Shown here piece after piece: positions 21,494-34,175 of a stretch of DNA of 64,000 bases (positions within the stretch are counted from its first letter, which is position 1; every line of letters starts with the position of its first letter). The notes beneath the pieces were generated by a model. That model searched no databases, had not been told where the DNA came from, and worked only from the letters and a program-made list of their open reading frames with translations. The position numbers and the translations under genes were made by a program. This stretch comes from Vigna angularis (lineage: Eukaryota; Streptophyta; Magnoliopsida; Fabales; Fabaceae): the NCBI RefSeq assembly GCF_016808095.1, contig NC_068974.1, positions 24,536,825 to 24,600,824 on the forward strand. The letters are read 5' to 3'.

Positions 21494-24400
21494 TGATTAA
21501 GGCTGTCGCGGCCCATCAAAAGTTGATTGCATATATTAATGCAGTACAGTATAACTAGGAAGTGACTCCTAGGTCGTCTCTCAAGGATCAATTTTACTGT
21601 GGTTCAGTTTTAGATCTTAACACGAAGTAGGGGGGTTTGATTGTTTTTGTTTGCAGAAAATTTAAATTTAAATTAAAATCAAAATTTAAAAACAGTTTTC
21701 AGAAATTAAAAGCTGAAATAAAATCAACATAATGTAAAAACGAAATTTAAAATGGTGTGCAGAAAACATAAATATAGTAAATCCTGAAAAATACAAAATA
21801 TAGTAAAAACTAAAAGCAATAAATTCCGAAAATGGTAAAACGAAATTTGACTTTTGTAAACATGGCAGGAAAACGAAAATCACCGGGCAGTAAAAATAAA
21901 CAGAGAATCATCAACCACAATTTGAAAAACGTAAATTGAAAATGAGATTTTGAAAGACTTCAAATTTGCAACAATTAGAAACTGGAGTATTTGAATTAAA
22001 CAGAGAAATTAAGCAGAGATGATGTTCGCAGCAGAAAAGAAGATGACAATAATTGCTTTCAGAAATTAAACATGAAACTTGATTGAAGACAAGAAGTAAT
22101 GCAAATGAACATAAAATTCAACAACGAAAATCAGAAACTGTAAATTACATTCAACACTGACAGAGAACAACAAACCCCAAACCTCCCCAAGGGGGAGGGG
22201 GAAAAATTGAAAGCCAGACTACACTACTCCTACGCTACTCCAATTTCTTCTGTCCAAAGCTCTCCTTTTATTGTGATAAGAGCCGTATCTGAGTGCCTGT
22301 TCAAAACAAAATGTAAGGGCCCTCCCTTCTGGTTCCACCACTTCACTCCCAAAAGATGATTGAAATTTTTGTCATCAGCTTCTGGACTGTGGAGCTCGTG
22401 AAGAATGGATGTCCGTGAGCTCTTGTCTGGTTCAAGTCCGTGAGCATTTTACATGTGTTGCTGCTTCACGGCCTTTGCTGACTTTACTCAAAGATGTGAC
22501 AAACAATTTCACCTTCTATGTGGGCCAAGGCCTTGGGTCTTTATTTCTTGCTGGAAATCCATTCCTTGATGCTCCTCTCTTCTTTGGACTTGTGATGTTT
22601 GTTGGAACGGAAGGATGAATACCATGAGCTCTTGGACGTTTCTTCAAATGGAGAATTCTGTGTGTTCAAAAGTAGTGGACAATGTGGGAGAGGCTGCCCA
22701 CTTCCATGGACTTTCTAGATGGAAATCTTTGCTGTATATTGGATGTTTCTGGACGGTGAGGAGCTGGAGAAGAATGGATCCGTGAGCTGCTTCCAAAGAC
22801 CCCGTGACTTCCTCCATGCGTGTTGTCTCTCATGAATTAGGTGGTGGTCCCTCTTGCTAGAAGCTGTGTGGAGTGTTCTTTCAAGTCAATAATTCTGAAA
22901 GCTTAAGCTCCCTTTTTTTTTACGTGAAGTGTTTCCTCCCCATACTTTGAGAGTGCATGCATATCTTTAGAAGAAAGAATATTCTCGCATTGTGGGCCGT
23001 GACACCACTTCACTCTTTCTCTTTTATTTTATTTTTTTAAGCCATGTGCAGAGAAATAAATGGTAGATGTCGTGACATGCCTACCAAAGAAATAAAACTT
23101 CTCCATACCGTGACAGCCCTTATATGTTGTTAATGAATTTCTTCTTCCTTTATCCATGCACCCCACTATCTTTTCCAACAAAATATTCATCTCAAAAAGT
23201 GCTGCTGCCCATACCTTGTCTGCAAGTAGTTTTCCATGTCATCAGATCACCATTTTATTCTCCCTGCTTTTTCCACTTTCTCGTGTAGAGGTTTCAAAAT
23301 TTTGACATTCCTTTCTTTTCCTTTCAAATAGAAAAATGTATTTCTCTACCAATTATTCTTTCCTGACCAAGAATCCACTTACACCCATGTGCTGCCAATT
23401 TCTTTGTGGGTGAGATTCCTTTCTCAATCTTTAATGTTGTCCATCACGTGCACATCTAGACATTCACTCACGGGCACTATCCTCTGTAAGCTTTCTTGTA
23501 TCAATGCCGTGACCTCCTCCAATTATTCTCTTTTCATTCATGCAAAGTGATATTCAAATGCAGAATTCACGTGCATGGCTTTTTGGATGTTGCCATCTTC
23601 CTTTCTCCATGTGCGTGACATGGCCGTGTTGAACAAACTGCTGGAGGAGTTGGTATATGGACTGGACATGTTGACTCCCCTCAAGCATGTTGCAGCTGCT
23701 CAAAGTTGTTTCCCTTTGCTGCACCGTGCTCATCCATTCCTCCACCGTGGTGGCTTCTCTTTCAAGGTATGGCAGCTGCTGGACGGACGTGTTGGAGCGC
23801 ACCAGCTGTTGGTTGGTTGCGGATGAAGATGGAGGTTGAACGGTGGTTGCTGGATTGGGCGGAGCTTGGAGGCTGCTGCCACCGTGAAGTGCTGGAAGCT
23901 CCTTCTCCCCTTGCAAGCTGCCTCCATTGGCCGTGAGCCATCCATTCTCCGTGCTCTCCTTCCAACTGCTATCTCACGGCCTCCACCTCATCCTCATGAC
24001 CTTTCCTCTTCTTCTCTCAAGGTGGCTGGACCGTGACTGGTGGTCTCTCATTCATGTTCTTCATTCCAGCACCTTCTCCAGCCGGCTGCTCCATTTTGCT
24101 GCATGCTTCATCGTTTGCTGCTTTGCTTGAACGCTGGATGCTTCTCTTTTCAAGGTGTGGCAGCTGCTGGATTGTGTATGTGGTTGCTGGAATCCAACTT
24201 CATTCAAAACATGTATGAACTAAACTGAAAACAGCTAATGTGAGGGATGTAGCAGCAGTTCTAAATGAGATGGCCGTGTGCATGTTCCTTCCAGCCTTGT
24301 GACTTGAGCTTTGACCATTCATGATTAAAAACCAGATGAAATATCATTTCCCAAAAGCAATTAAAGAGGACATCAATTTTCTTAAAAAAAATGGAAAATA

Positions 24401-24655
24401 AATAGATCTAAAATTTTGCTCTCGGGATGCAGCAGCTATATGCCCTCCAAATATGACAAATTATTATCCAATAATTTCCTAGAATTAATAAGTAAATAAT
24501 TAATCATAGATAATTCAAATTTAATCAAAATAAGAATTATCTATCAAATTAAGCACAATTATGAAAAACGGGAAAATACTGGACAATTAAGAACAATTTC
24601 CTGATTAAATCCGGTACAATAGACTAAATGTAGTGAACCAAATATTGACTCATCA
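21494..24655 (+). mobile_element. Long solo LTR (TGTCGCGG family), 3162 bp
   Basis: It starts TGATTAAGGCTGTCGCGG, ends GACTCATCA and is flanked by a perfect 5-bp duplication GGCAT (21489-21493 and 24656-24660). Start and end match the solo LTR at 7265-8762, but this copy is twice as long. The extra length is a GC-richer block (about 22300-24220) of degenerate direct repeats carrying words such as CCGTGAGCT, GGCAGCTGCTGGA and TTCAAGGT. Overlapping frames there (for example 23554-23916 minus) lack domain similarity and are best read as LTR sequence. It splits a Copia relic. A Tat/Ogre-type Gypsy origin is an inference from LTR length. Confidence 0.87.
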
Positions 24656-24660
24656 GGCAT

Positions 24661-24950
24661 CTTATAAAATATTGTTGGGGCATGAAAGTAGATTCTTTGT
24701 CTTTATGTCAATGCCTTTTCATAGTACAATTGTCTTTTGGGTAGAACTCAACTTGTTCTGTGTAACATAAACCATTTTGAGATTCATATAACTTAATGTA
24801 TTTGTAAACTGAGGTTGTAGAGATAAACCATGGATGATATGGTCTAAACAACACATGTAATATGAACTATTTTTTACCAAACCAACAATGACCCAACATT
24901 GACTCTTAGAGTTACAAAATAATAACACAACCAAATAATATTATGCTTGA
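24661..24950 (-). pseudogene. Continuation of the split Copia relic
   Basis: Right-hand part of the Copia fragment interrupted by the 3.16-kb solo LTR. The stretch around 24770-24860 (TTGAGATTCATATAAC...GTATTTGTAAACTGAGG) is closely similar to 21195-21250, so this piece is duplicated on both sides of the insertion well beyond the 5-bp TSD. No intact domain can be read. Confidence 0.55.
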
Positions 24951-26160
24951 ACAACGTTAAAACCATTATTATAGAATGGTTCGACCTTTCCTAATAATCA
25001 GGTAAAAGTCCATTGGGAATAGTATAAATAGGTGTGCATCCCAAGGTGAAATGTTATTTCTTTCCATTTATAGAACTTATTATCTCCTAAATCCTAACTT
25101 GAACATCGTAGTATCTTTGCAAGTATTCCACCTAAAATATCATTAAAGGCTACAAGTGAAGATAAAATATCATTAAAGACTACAAGTTTGAAAATAAGAC
25201 CAAAGACATTAAGTGATAAAAAAAGTTGTTTTATAGAATCATTTTGACATTGTAAAACCAATATTATAACAAGCTAATACTAAAAGATAAAGGATGAAAA
25301 ATTACACTTAATGAAAAAATAAAATAAAATAAAATGGAATACCTAAAATAGTACAAAATTATATATTCCTCCAAAACCACGATGCTTATATGATATATAA
25401 ATTATATAGTATTGACTGGTCCAACATCCAAGGACGTGGACTCACTTATAGGCCGATCAATTAGGACGATCGTTGACATTGAGTATGACCTATCGGTATA
25501 TATGGTGCAATTAACTTGTCTAAAAGCAGGTTAATGCAAATCAATTAAATAGTTGTATTAAAACACAATTGGATCATAATTAGTCTTTTAAATAAAAGTT
25601 CATTTCAAACCATATAAATAATATGTCCAAATAAGGTAGTTAATTACATTGATTATTATATTTAATATTTTTGTACTCGGTTACTTGACTTAAAGATAAG
25701 AGTGTCTTCTAAAGATAATATCCAAGTGATTGAAAATGATTGAAACATTGTTTACGTCAGACAAATAAGCATTTTGAGTAACCTCATCAAGAAGTTGAGA
25801 GTGTCCAGCTAGCCGTGTAAAAATACAAATTAAGGGATCACATAGATTTTGCTTCTTGAAAGATTAAGAAAAAAAATGTTGAACCTCTTTTATTTTATTT
25901 TCAACATTTAAAGAATAGAATTGAGCCAATTTTTCTCCGTGTCGTCAAATTAAAATGGATTAAACACACTTTAAGAGTATTAATATTTACTCTAAATGTT
26001 AATATGTTTTGTTACTAATAAATGTTAATGAGTTATACCAAAATTTAATTCTAGAAATACAATAATTGTTGAAAAGAAAACACTAGTAAAAGAATAGAAG
26101 CTGAGACCCAGTTTTAAATTTGGGCTTTTGGCCCATGATGAAATTTTATTGCTAATTCAT
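24951..26160. other. AT-rich interval with an LTR-like fragment
   Basis: 24990-25140 contains GTATAAATAGG (25021), TGCATCCCAAGG and CATCGTAGTATCTTTGCAAG, in the style of the transcription-start and end part of a legume LTR. The rest, to the candidate gene at 26418, shows no ORF or RNA gene. Confidence 0.4.
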
Positions 26161-26417
26161 AATTCTGATTCTTCTACGCGCCCGGACATTTATCTTTTCC
26201 CTCTACCCTGAATTCAAAACATTACACAAAGCGCCATCTACAAATTTCGCAGCTTTCATACCTCAAAACCAAAATTCTCAAAATTTTCACTTTCTCCCTC
26301 TTCTTAGTTTCATTCAACAATGAATATATACCCCACAACCCACAACCATTCACCCTACCTCTTCTTTGTCTCTGCTCCTAAACAACAACCTTTTTGTGTT
26401 ATTCTGATTTGTTACAA

Positions 26418-26726
26418 ATGGAGATTTTTTACACTGCCACCAACATCTCCAACCATGGAAACAAGGAAAATGTTCCTCCATTTTGTAACAGTAATGTCAA
26501 CAAGGATAAGGGTAAGATCACAATTCCTCACATGATGTCCATATCTTTCAAGAACAAGAAACGCAGTACACTAAGGCTTAAGAGGTTACCTCTTACTGAT
26601 GTCACCAATCTTTTCAACAATTCTGCCACAGATGTCTTCAATCTCAGCCACCAACAAATGGGATTTTCTGTTATTCCTAGGAGAATACCTTGTTGCTCCA
26701 AAACATTAAGAATGAGATTCAGATAA
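26418..26726 (+). CDS. Small protein with KEN box and D-box (candidate APC/C substrate)
   Basis: Open frame of 102 aa from the Met at 26418; an in-frame Met 24 bp upstream (26394) is less likely because the MEIFY start has an AAATGG context. Residues 16-21 read KENVPP, a textbook KEN box with the downstream proline. Residues 56-64 read RLPLTDVTN, an exact match to the D-box RxxLxxxxN. The middle is basic (KNKKRSTLRLKR, 45-56) and may be nuclear-targeting. The C-terminus is 'CCSKTLRMRFR'. Both degrons are recognised by the anaphase-promoting complex in cyclins and plant regulators such as Patronus-like proteins. No paralogue family was identified, and a one-exon gene of this size may be incomplete. 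Base composition is higher in GC than the flanks, and it lies outside obvious transposons. Confidence 0.6.
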   Translation: MEIFYTATNISNHGNKENVPPFCNSNVNKDKGKITIPHMMSISFKNKKRSTLRLKRLPLTDVTNLFNNSATDVFNLSHQQMGFSVIPRRIPCCSKTLRMRFR

Positions 26727-27198
26727 AAGTAGTTGTGTTGTGTCTTGTCATAAAAAAATGGTTTCAATTTTGCAATTCATTTGAGTTCAATTGTAATCAT
26801 TCTATTTCAGAAGAGGTGCAAATAATGTGTTCTGAATCAGAATCTTCAGATTTAGAATTTGTTCTGTGCTACTTTTGTTTCTTTCACTGCAGCTGCTCTT
26901 CATTCTGCAATTTTCCTCTCTGCATGTGCTCTTTTTGAGGGAATTATATTATTAATATTTATTTAATTAAGGAAATTATATTATTAGTTTGGAACAAATC
27001 TGAAGAATTGCATTATGTGACAAGCTACATAAATTTAAATCATATGTATATACTTTATATCCATAGTGACACAAGCATAGATAAAACTCTTTTTTATTCA
27101 GATCATGTTATTGACAAAAGTTATTCTTTGGTTTTGTCAATTAATAATCTCCATCTTTCATTGACTGTGTTTTGTTTTTAAGAAAGAAACAAAGGAAA
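26727..27198. other. 3' flank of the KEN/D-box gene
   Basis: Likely 3' UTR and intergenic DNA. A Cys/Ser-rich frame follows a TTTCAG that could be a splice acceptor (26810), but no matching donor or domain makes an exon convincing. Confidence 0.35.
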
Positions 27199-27201
27199 AT
27201 T

Positions 27202-27206
27202 TATAT

Positions 27207-27288
<82 letters not shown>
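27202..27288. repeat. (TA)n microsatellite
   Basis: About 87 bp of TA repeats with one phase shift near 27217. Confidence 0.97.
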
Positions 27289-27292
<4 letters not shown>

Positions 27293-27466
27293 TGTATATT
27301 TCCATATGATTATAAAATGAGACCATATTGTATTTATATCAATTTATCTTTGATTTTTTAATTTAATTCAATATTTTTTAAGAAACTCTTAAAAGAATTT
27401 ACTTTAATGGAGATTACATTTAAATAAAAATAAATATATAATAAAAATTTTAAAAATACATAAAAT

Positions 27467-28028
27467 TAGAGTTATCAAAACGGGTAATCCGGCTTGACCC
27501 GACCCAGTTCACCACGGGTTAGTAATCTAGTGAGCCCACCAAACCTGACTCACTTATTAATTATAAGTTTTTTAAAAATAAAAAATTACAATTTATTTAA
27601 TTTAAATCTAAATAAACATCATCTTAAAATGATATTAAACTCCAAAGAAAAAAAAGTATCAAACAATCGAATTGTAATCCAAAAACATGTACAAAAGGTG
27701 AACAAATAAGTTTTTAATATTGATAATTTTTTTATCACTTGTTCATTTATAATATTAGAGTCTTTTGAATAAATAAATGTATAATAATTTTCTCCCTTGA
27801 AACATCTTCTTTATTACCATCTACAATATAATAAAGATATGCTTACTAATAATATTGAAGCACAAAATGATAAATAATTAAATTAAGTGGATTGGTCAGT
27901 CAACCCGGCTCACCACGCGTTCAAAACTAACCCACATAAAAATATTAAATTTTTTTCAAACCTAACTCAACTCAAACTCATGGTGAGTCAGATTGACCTG
28001 CATGTTACAAGTCATTTTGACAGTAGTA
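27467..28028. mobile_element. hAT-type MITE, 562 bp, perfect 8-bp TSD
   Basis: Terminal inverted repeats are TAGAGTTATCAAAACGGG on the left and TACTACTGTCAAAATG (reverse of the right end). Both flanks carry the identical 8-bp duplication CATAAAAT (27459-27466 and 28029-28036), diagnostic of hAT insertion. Just inside, it shares the CACCACGGGTT and TGACTCAC-type words of the element at 36695-37618, so the two are one family. There is no transposase. Frames inside (for example 27494-27709) are spurious. Confidence 0.92.
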
Positions 28029-28036
28029 CATAAAAT

Positions 28037-31000
28037 CTATCTTAAGTTTTTTTTCTTCTTTTTTGAAATTTGAAACTTTTATTTCTTTTGTTATCAATTA
28101 TAATTATAAATAAACAAGGATGAAATTTAAAAAAAAACTTTGGTAGAGAGGATGAATTATTAAAGTTTTTATGAGTGAAGAATATAAACATATCTATAAA
28201 TATTAACACAGATAAAATATAAACTTCAAAATTTGAAAAACATTTTTATTAACTATGATTTGTGGTTGTGTGTTTTTCATGTATGTATCTTTCGTTTCAT
28301 CTTGTATATATAGAAGTTTATGATATGAACATTTTAGAACAATCTTCATCTTAATTCTATTTATGTAATTTTTATATTCTATCTCTTTTTTACACATACT
28401 TAATATAAATTAGAAAACAAGACATAAATTATAATATCCCAAATAATATACTTTTTATTATATATAGCATCATGTGTTATAACCCTTCTATTTGATTTGA
28501 ATATCTGCTTTCTATAATTTATATAAATAAATTTATTATAAATATTTATTCATACAAATACCATGACTTTATAAAAAAAAAATGTACCTTATATAATTTA
28601 TTGAAGTAAGAGATTAATTCAAGAAATTCAATTATAATTAATGATTGATTTTATAAGTATAAATAAATTAAATTTATTTTATTATTTGTTTTAGTAAAAT
28701 GTAAATTACGGATATTTATAATAAAGTTTTCAACAATAGATCTTACATTATATTTATAGGGAAAAAAATGAAGGGAGACTAGAGTTAATAAAAAATCATC
28801 CAACAAAATTCGAGTTATAATTTTTAATTGGAATTAAATATGAATTTTTCTAGTCTCTTTGGTCCATGTCTAGTATAGGTGTGTTAGGATAGACCGTACA
28901 TAAATAAAATAATGGGTAAGGAGAACAAATTTATACTTACAAAGCCAAAGGTATTCTATAAAGAATCTTCTTCTACTTCACGAACTCCTACTACCAAGTA
29001 TTGGCTTTATCTTCTCATGAATGATGGAATAGGGTAAAAGATTCTTCCACATTCAAGTCAGTGCTCTGGCTAAGAGATTCTAGTCAAAATATGATTAATG
29101 TCATACTGAAGTTAAAACTCAATTAAAATAATATTTATAAAGGTATTTTATTAATCATGAGCCCTCACTTGGTCGGCCTCGATTGTAAGTCCATTGGCCC
29201 ATTGGTCTAATGGTCATCTTACCTATGGTGATCTGCAACACTTTTTAGCTAAGTTATCTAATGTGTTGATGTTTTCAGTAGGCAGACATGGGTACTGGTA
29301 GGCGACAATCAAGCGCGCCTATTAGCAGATGGCACTTAGTCTCTAGTTAATGGGACACAATACTTAATATTGGAACATTAGTGTTCGCTACATAAAATAT
29401 TGAACTTATTCCTTTGGGGTGTGATCCCTAGTATCCAATAAGCAGTTTACCCTTTACAAAGTATTCAGTGTTCAACAAGTGAGCTTTCCTAGCCACCAGG
29501 TATCCGATATCGGGTACCCATTATGCAGTGTCCTGTTCATGTTTGGTTAGCCAATTATGTTAAGGTTGTAGTTGATAAGGCCAATGGGTCTTTGGCTACA
29601 TATAGTACAATCATATATGGTTGTCTAAGACACGAATATTCAAAAACCAATTTGATAAAGGTTTGATGTATTTTATCTTTGAACTTTTGAGTTGGTAGAT
29701 TCTATTCATTCATGGATAATTCATATGTACAATAGAGTGTATCTTTAGTACTTGCATTTGATTGGTGATATATTGATTGTGCATATTTGTTAATATTATG
29801 TATATTTTTCACTTTCATACATATTAGTCAAGTAAAACTTATAATTATAAAGTACATTCTTAACATAATTGATTATTTTAAATAACTAACTGTTTTTTTT
29901 TACCTACTTCTAAAAATTAACCAATTACATTTTAAAATAGCTAATTATTTCTTCCTAAAAACATGTAATGATTCACAAATAAATAATTATATTTTTATTT
30001 AATTGATTAAATAAGTTAATTTTCATTTATCTTTTACATAAAATAATTGAAGTAATCGATTATTTAGATCATTTTGAGTAATGACTATTTACATAAAAAG
30101 TACAAAACCTAACTTCAACCTTCACAATAATTCTTATTTAACTTGTTTCAATAATCAATTACATCTCTTGGATCTTAATAAGGTGACATTATTTTTATGT
30201 AGGCCAATACATTCATTTGCTTCCAATATCTACAATTTATAAGTAGTACATTGTTGTGCATTCTACATACTTTCCTTTCCCTTACTACAAAGGGTTTCAT
30301 CTTGTCAACCAAAAGGATTATAAAGAACTATGATAAAAAGGAAGAGAACAACTCTTATTATTGTTGTTAGAAGTCGTCCCACCTCTAATTAAGATTGAAT
30401 TTCTAATCTAGAGATTAAAAAATTATTCAAACAAGAATAGAACGATCAAAATGTTTTTGCACTCAAATATCTAAACTTAGTTTCGTTTAAGAGTAAAGAC
30501 TTTACATTTCAAGAACTACTAACGGATTAAAGCCTAAAAATTTTTGTCAAGAAGACAAATTTTATCTTGATTGGGTAAGAACTTTATTTGCAAATACTAA
30601 GATGATAAAAAGAGCTATACAATTCAAGGTAAAAGGTGCAAAACTTATTTTGGTAGAATTTTTTTGAAAAATGTATTAGTTTTTGTGATTGTGGGAACGA
30701 AGATAAAAACATGAGTGGAAAATTTGATAAAACATGTGCCCATTTAGGCTTGTTTGAGAGATCTTGTGAGAATTACAATATACAAAAATGGAGGCATGAA
30801 GATGGATGAAAGACTTTTAGCCTTTGTAATAGCATAAGCCATTATTCCCTAAGAGAAACCATGCTCAAATGACCATATAAGATACATTGATTTATATATG
30901 CCTTAAAGAAGAAAATTTAAACGAATTGGTTTAATATATTGATTGACAACATTACGAAAGCATGAAGGCTTGACTTCTATGTGATTCCATATTGTATATT

Positions 31001-32046
31001 TTTTTTTTCATGATTCTTACACATAACAAGGTTAATGTAACTAATAAGGTGTCTAGTTTAGTTCAAACAAGATCAACAATAATGTTTTGCACCACAAGGT
31101 TTTGATAAAGCAAAGAGATTGAGTTTGTGTTAAAGAATGACCTTCTTGAAGTGGATTTGACAAAACCATTTGTTGAAGATAAATCATTGTCACCATTTGA
31201 ATAAATATTGGGAAATAAGTTTGCTATAGTTTATAATTGGAAAGTTGTGAGAGAATAAATGGCATGCACCTAAATGAGGAGAAAATATCAAGTTTTTACA
31301 GGCATTTACACTGGACACACATTGAAGGTAGTTCAAAATTGAAAGATGAGGAGTGATGGAATGGTCCTCATGTTGCTTTGCCAAATAATAGTGCCTTTGT
31401 TTTTTTTTCTAATTTGATATCATTGTATGTAGTTGTGTTTGTTTGAACCTATTTTAATTAATCATATTTTTTCATTAATAATTTAAGTCTTTTAATATAT
31501 TGTTAAACCAAACGATCTTATCAAAACAACTTATTTCAATAATTTAAATATTCATTTTATATCCTCTCTTTTGAGAGTTTTTCTTGTAACCTTTCAATAA
31601 CTTTATTTTTTGTAGTCATGAATTAAAGCATGATAATACTAATTCACAGTTAGAAGTGACTAAATATTAAATAATATATCTTGTTATTTATTTAAGTAGG
31701 AGAAAAAAAATAGATAAATAAGAGTGGCTTTGTGTATTTGTTATAAGCTAAAAGTAACATAAAATGTACTTGTAATCAAATTAATTTTAATGAAATTGTT
31801 TACTGATTATTAAAGGAAAACTAAACATGTGTTTGATAAAGTTAACTAATATAAAAATCAAGTTTCTCTCTACTTAAGGTATTACAATTTTAAGTTCTTT
31901 TCTAAATAATAGATTGTTCCTCTAGAATGTCTATTTATAATATCTTGTAAAAATCTTTCAAAACATTTTTGAAACTTTTTTTCAACCTCTTTTTTAGAAC
32001 TAACATATTCTTCTCATGAATTAAATTGTTTTATTGTTTTTTAACT
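28037..32046. other. 4 kb AT-rich interval, no gene seen
   Basis: Very AT-rich, low-complexity sequence. The exception is about 28920-29620, which is less AT-rich and holds repeated words around GTATCC (AGTATCCAATAAG, GGTATCCGATATCGGG); this suggests an unidentified repeat or LTR fragment. An AGTAATCGATTATTT occurs at 30053. No ORF with recognisable domains, no tRNA and no clear transposon ends were found. Confidence 0.5.
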
Positions 32047-32055
32047 TTTTAATAA

Positions 32056-33291
32056 GGCTTAATACATCATTTGATCCTTAGTTTTGGATGTTGTGTTTAA
32101 AGTTGTCCTACCTTTTTCAAAAGTTCACTATTGTCTCATATTTTGTTAAAAATAGTTCAAGTTGATCCTTTTGACTTACGACGTTAAAAACCTAATGATG
32201 CAATTGCCTCTGTTGCCAAATGTGAATGATGTGTATAGTTTTTGCAATACGTGATACATTTGATATATTTTAAGGTGTAAATTTTAAAAATAAAATTAAA
32301 TGACGTGGAAAAGGTTTAAATGAGGGTTAAATGAAATTACAATTAGGTTATAATCCATTCACGATGGGGTTGAATGGATATGCAATTCCTAATCAGACTC
32401 TATCCATGAATTTCTCCCTTGATTCCTTTTTCATAACTTTGATAGAGTTGACCACCTTAAGGGTTCTTATCATGGTTCTTGTTCATTCGTTTTCCAATTC
32501 AACCACAACAAAAGAAAGAAGGAAACCTACTGCACCACCTTAAGGGTTCTTATCATGGTTCTTCTTCTTTGCATGAGGCCACGACAACACCACCTTCACC
32601 CACAGCTGCACTTTTCTCGCCTCGTCGTTAGCGTCAAAGCCATATGTGATCGTCGGCGTTGCTGCATCTTTTCCAAGACACGTCTTTGGCCAAGAGATCC
32701 ACCAACTTTACCACCAACCCTTTTCTCAATTATTGTTCAACATTCTTCCTCCTCTTTGAATGAGTTTTTTCAGGTTATGGGTGTTTGAGGTGAAGAAGAA
32801 GACAACGATGGGGTGATGGTTGCCGAAATGTTGGGAGAGAGATGGGTTTATGATTTTTTATGAATTGCAAATTGGCAATTAGGGTTTCTGATTTTGCACA
32901 TGATTTTGTGAACTGCAAATTGGGATTCTGATTTCGGAAATTGCAATCGGGGCTTCTGATTTTACACATGATTTTGCACAAACCCTAACCCTTTTCTTTT
33001 ACCCAATAACTTCAACTTTTAACATTTCAACATACGGTATCAAGTCAATTCACTTCACATTGTCACACAATCAATAAGCGCACAAGTCATTCACATTTGG
33101 CCACGGAGGCAATTGCAGCGTTATGTTTTGGCCACATAGGCAATTGCATCGTTATGTTTTTAACGTTGTTAGTCAAAAGGACAAACTTGAACCATTTTTA
33201 ATGAAATATGGAACAATAGTGAACTTTTGAAAAAGGTAGGAAAACTTTGAACACAACGCCTCAAACTAAGGACCAAATGATGTATTAAGGA
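32056..33291. mobile_element. Mutator-like element (long-TIR), 1236 bp, perfect 9-bp TSD
   Basis: Long inverted repeats of roughly 190 bp: the left end GGCTTAATACATCATTTG and the right end, read in reverse, TCCTTAATACATCATTTG continue in parallel through CTACCTTTTTCAAAAGTT and TGCAATTGCC. The flanks carry an identical 9-bp duplication TTTTAATAA (32047-32055 and 33292-33300), the signature of Mutator-like elements. The interior lacks a transposase. It holds a duplicated AAGGGTTCTTATCATGG (32458 and 32540), a GC-richer segment (32555-32780) that could be captured host DNA, and repeated GATTTTGCACATGATTTTG words. The right TIR has a local tandem copy of GGCAATTGCA.GTTATG. Confidence 0.92.
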
Positions 33292-33300
33292 TTTTAATAA

Positions 33301-34175
33301 TTGCCAAAGTGGGAGAAAGGATGTATATATCCATTGTGTGAATGTGAAAGATGAAATATGAAAATTTTTATAAAGTCTTGGTTATACAAAAAAAGAAGTA
33401 GCAAATTTTGCATCATACTCATCATGACTCCTGAGTCGAACTTAAACATATTTTAAAAATTTCTTTAAAGGATTAACGAACAATATAATTGGTTATAATA
33501 TATTCAATTACCATAGCAACGTAAGTTAGAATATCTTTAGAATTAATTCATTACGTATAATTTAGTTTCAAAATATAAATTTGCTAATAATTAATTGCTT
33601 TTGTGTTTCATCCTCAACTAACAAAATAATCAATTAAGTCATTTGGTATTTTGATAAGCACGATTGACCATCTCTTGAAATAATTAATTAAGTTATTGAA
33701 GTTGTGTTTTCATATACAACAAAAAACATTGATTAAATCATTTTAGAAATTGTTATCTATAAATTGTTTTTTATTTTCTCTTGGAAGTAATTATTACACT
33801 TGTCCTTGAATAACCTATTTCTTAAAGAAAAGCTCATAAAGGCTTAAAAAAAAGCACGTGATAAAATAATTTTTAAAAGTTCTCCTTCAAAGCACATTGG
33901 TGACTTTGTTGCATCACTAAGATTAGTTCATATATATTTTGAGCGATTGCATCTTTACATGTGACATCTGGTTGAAGTACGATATCAAAATAATGGAATC
34001 AATCCCTCTCAAATTGATATTAATCTAATTGAATGCAAAATTAAAAAAAATCAAACTAGCCTAAAATTCTTCTATTCTCTTGCTTTATCTTCTTGAATAT
34101 CTTTTTGATACTTCTTGAACTCAAATCTTAATTAAATGATTGAAGAAAAGTTTTAAATATCAATTCAACCTCTTT
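33301..34175. other. AT-rich interval, no gene seen
   Basis: Sequence between the Mutator-like element and the Copia 5' LTR; no supported feature. Confidence 0.5.

Noticed and set aside
23554..24228. Several overlapping ORFs of 61-120 aa on both strands
   Set aside because: They lie inside a solo LTR bounded by a perfect TSD and show no protein similarity I can recognise.
26690..26938. Second exon of the KEN/D-box gene encoding a Cys/Ser-rich tail
   Set aside because: An acceptor-like TTTCAG exists, but no donor keeps the frame and the peptide looks like translated non-coding sequence.
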